Source of the DNA: Methanosphaera sp.
GTDB lineage: Archaea; Methanobacteriota; Methanobacteria; Methanobacteriales; Methanobacteriaceae
Assembly (NCBI GenBank): GCA_017430835.1
Contig: JAFRMD010000089.1
Span: 1-64,000 of the forward strand
Length of the DNA stretch: 64,000 bases
Reading direction: 5' to 3'
Shown here: piece by piece, positions 62,621 through 64,000 of the stretch
Numbering within the stretch: the stretch's first letter is position 1
Layout: each line of letters opens with the position of its first letter
Position numbers and translations under genes: made by a program
Notes under the pieces: generated by a model
What the model saw: the letters and a program-made list of their open reading frames with translations, nothing else
Told to the model about the DNA's origin: nothing
The model's database searches: none

Positions 62621-64000
62621 TTAATCCTCCAAATCTACACATCCACTGAAAGCATCAGATTTTTCAACAATGTTTGACATATCCCATTTATTTAATTTCT
62701 CTTTTACATTTCTAATTTTTTCACAGGCAAAGGAAGTTTTAGAATAGTTTCGAACACCATCTAGAACGTATGCAGTATTATAAGATATTTTTTCATGGAT
62801 TGGAACGTTATATCTTCCAAAAATGTTGGATATATCTTGTAAACTTGATGTATCTAAATCCTCTAGGTTTGCAATATTTTCTAATGATTCACATCCTGCA
62901 AAAGTATACCTCATACTTTTAAGATTAGACGTATTCCAAGTGTCAAGTCCAGAGATTGTTGTCAATGATTCACAACAGGTAAACATGTAATCAATGGATT
63001 CAATATCACTAGTAAGATTTTGACAAACAATTGCAACAACATTCTTAAATCTATTACCACAGGAATAGACTTCTGCATGACATGGTCTTTTATTTTCACC
63101 TTCACGATAATAATCATAATATTCTACATTATATGATACGTATTCATCAAAATATCTTTTTTTCAAGTTATCGGTTTTAGACAAATCTTCACTTATGAAG
63201 ATAATATCCTCATATGGAATTTCTGATGATATAATTTCGAACCAACTGGTAACATTAGTTCCATCATTCAATATTATTAAAACATCATATTCACCAAGAT
63301 CATAAATGCTGTCGGTACTATTGTTCAAGGTTTCAAAACTTATCAAATCATCATTATAATACTTTGATGTATCAATACTATTTACTGTAAGGTTATATTT
63401 GTCAATAAGTTCTTTGAAAGATTTAATTCTATCATCAACTTCCTTTTCTGTTGTTATGCTTTTATCATCAATTTCATTTTTTATGATGTTTTTCACGTAG
63501 GAAAAGCTTATAGATGAATCCAGATATTTTTTAAGTAAAACTTTACTTACTTTATTGTGGATAGTTTCACCAGAAGTACTTTCAAGTATTTCTTTTAAGA
63601 AGTTTTCATCATCAATATTCTCCATAGCCGTTATACGGATTTCATCATTATTGGCATTTTTTACAATCTTTTTTAAATCATTTTGATTATTTTGCAAGCT
63701 TATAATTTTATTTATTTTCTCAATGGCAGTATCACGTACCCGCCTATCATTATCATTATTAATTATTTCAATGAGAGTGTCCACATCCTTTAGATTAGGA
63801 TTATTAATTGCTTTTTGACGAACTATGTAACTTTCATCACTTGTAGCTATAGTCCTCAACGTTTCAGGATTTCTAATTTTTTTTGTTGCTTCTATACGAA
63901 CAGATGAACTTTCATCATTTAAACTAACATCAGTCAATAAATTTTCATCGGAAATAATCTTTATGACTTTTCCTCTGATATCGTAATACTCGCTATCCAA
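62621..64000 (-). CDS. LRV/HEAT-repeat plus BspA-like leucine-rich repeat protein, N-terminus outside window
   Basis: At least 459 residues, open to the window edge. The N-terminal part has HEAT/LRV-type repeats of the same kind as 4150-5469 (SSSVRIEATKKIRNPETL; YIVRQKAINNPNLKDVDTL; VRDTAIEKI). The C-terminal ~170 residues carry BspA/DUF285-type repeats: MFTCCESLTTISGLDTWNTS, LKSMRYTFAGCESLENIANL and LNKWDMSNIVEKSDAFSGC. Between them is a linker with acidic and tyrosine-rich stretches. Both repeat types mediate protein binding. No signal peptide is visible in the part present. The true start cannot be determined. Confidence 0.78.
   Translation of the reverse strand: MDSEYYDIRGKVIKIISDENLLTDVSLNDESSSVRIEATKKIRNPETLRTIATSDESYIVRQKAINNPNLKDVDTLIEIINNDNDRRVRDTAIEKINKIISLQNNQNDLKKIVKNANNDEIRITAMENIDDENFLKEILESTSGETIHNKVSKVLLKKYLDSSISFSYVKNIIKNEIDDKSITTEKEVDDRIKSFKELIDKYNLTVNSIDTSKYYNDDLISFETLNNSTDSIYDLGEYDVLIILNDGTNVTSWFEIISSEIPYEDIIFISEDLSKTDNLKKRYFDEYVSYNVEYYDYYREGENKRPCHAEVYSCGNRFKNVVAIVCQNLTSDIESIDYMFTCCESLTTISGLDTWNTSNLKSMRYTFAGCESLENIANLEDLDTSSLQDISNIFGRYNVPIHEKISYNTAYVLDGVRNYSKTSFACEKIRNVKEKLNKWDMSNIVEKSDAFSGCVDLED

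Noticed and set aside
1..64000. CRISPR arrays, rRNA genes, insertion sequences, prophage
   Set aside because: No regularly spaced direct repeats of CRISPR size, no rRNA-like sequence and no transposase, integrase or phage structural genes were found.

Overview
The window is very AT-rich archaeal DNA that looks like a host-associated methanogen of the Methanobacteriales, closest in character to Methanosphaera. The evidence is an archaeal histone, an F420H2 oxidase (FprA), a lactaldehyde dehydrogenase of the F420-cofactor route, 2-phosphoglycerate kinase (cyclic 2,3-diphosphoglycerate route), a DUF2070 membrane protein, archaeal GatC, class III signal-peptide machinery and large secreted adhesin-like proteins. 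No rRNA, tRNA, CRISPR array, intact insertion sequence or prophage was seen. The genus is an inference; no database was searched.

Layout. 1-7.5 kb: an accessory region with a secreted cyclophilin-like protein, an EFR1-type ferredoxin, and a duplicated stress locus (MarR regulator, ferritin-like protein, small winged-helix-like protein). Copy 1 also carries a metallo-beta-lactamase hydrolase. Between the copies lie three damaged genes: a HEAT/LRV-repeat gene with an in-frame TAG, a PriS primase remnant and a frameshifted MarR. 7.6-19 kb: histone, then two giant multidomain glycosyltransferases (1491 and 2003 aa). 19-29 kb: housekeeping genes: asparagine synthetase, gatC, an ACT-domain protein, homoserine dehydrogenase, phosphoglycerate mutase, CTP synthase, and a prepilin-type peptidase with a class III signal-peptide protein. 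29-31 kb: divergent cysE/cysK sharing three inverted repeats. 31-38 kb: an acyl-CoA ligase, a DtxR metalloregulator and an oxygen-defence set (rubredoxin, FprA, superoxide reductase, rubrerythrin), with 2-phosphoglycerate kinase. 38-46 kb: DUF2070, fumarase beta subunit, two PsbP-like secreted proteins, a drug exporter, and a heavy-metal P-type ATPase behind a phased repeat array. 47-51 kb: three DUF3100-type membrane genes, then thiM-thiE. 51-55 kb: small accessory genes including a secreted barnase with its barstar inhibitor. 55-64 kb: an adhesin-like Ig-repeat protein, lactaldehyde dehydrogenase, MntP, a UbiB-family kinase and a partial LRV/BspA-repeat protein.

How the genes work together. 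Cysteine synthesis uses CysE and CysK, probably under one repressor. ApgM and 2-phosphoglycerate kinase connect glycolytic 2-phosphoglycerate to 2,3-bisphosphoglycerate. FprA, SOR, rubrerythrin and rubredoxin form an anaerobe's O2/superoxide/peroxide detoxification chain. The giant glycosyltransferases, adhesin and secreted small proteins point to surface building and interaction in a crowded habitat.

Most notable for follow-up: the ferritin-like paralogues that have lost most diiron ligands and share a palindromic operator; the GTATTACT array with 33/11/33/11 bp spacing; the cysE-cysK operators; the secreted archaeal barnase/barstar pair; and the paired giant glycosyltransferases, one with a decayed central domain and a truncated C-terminus.
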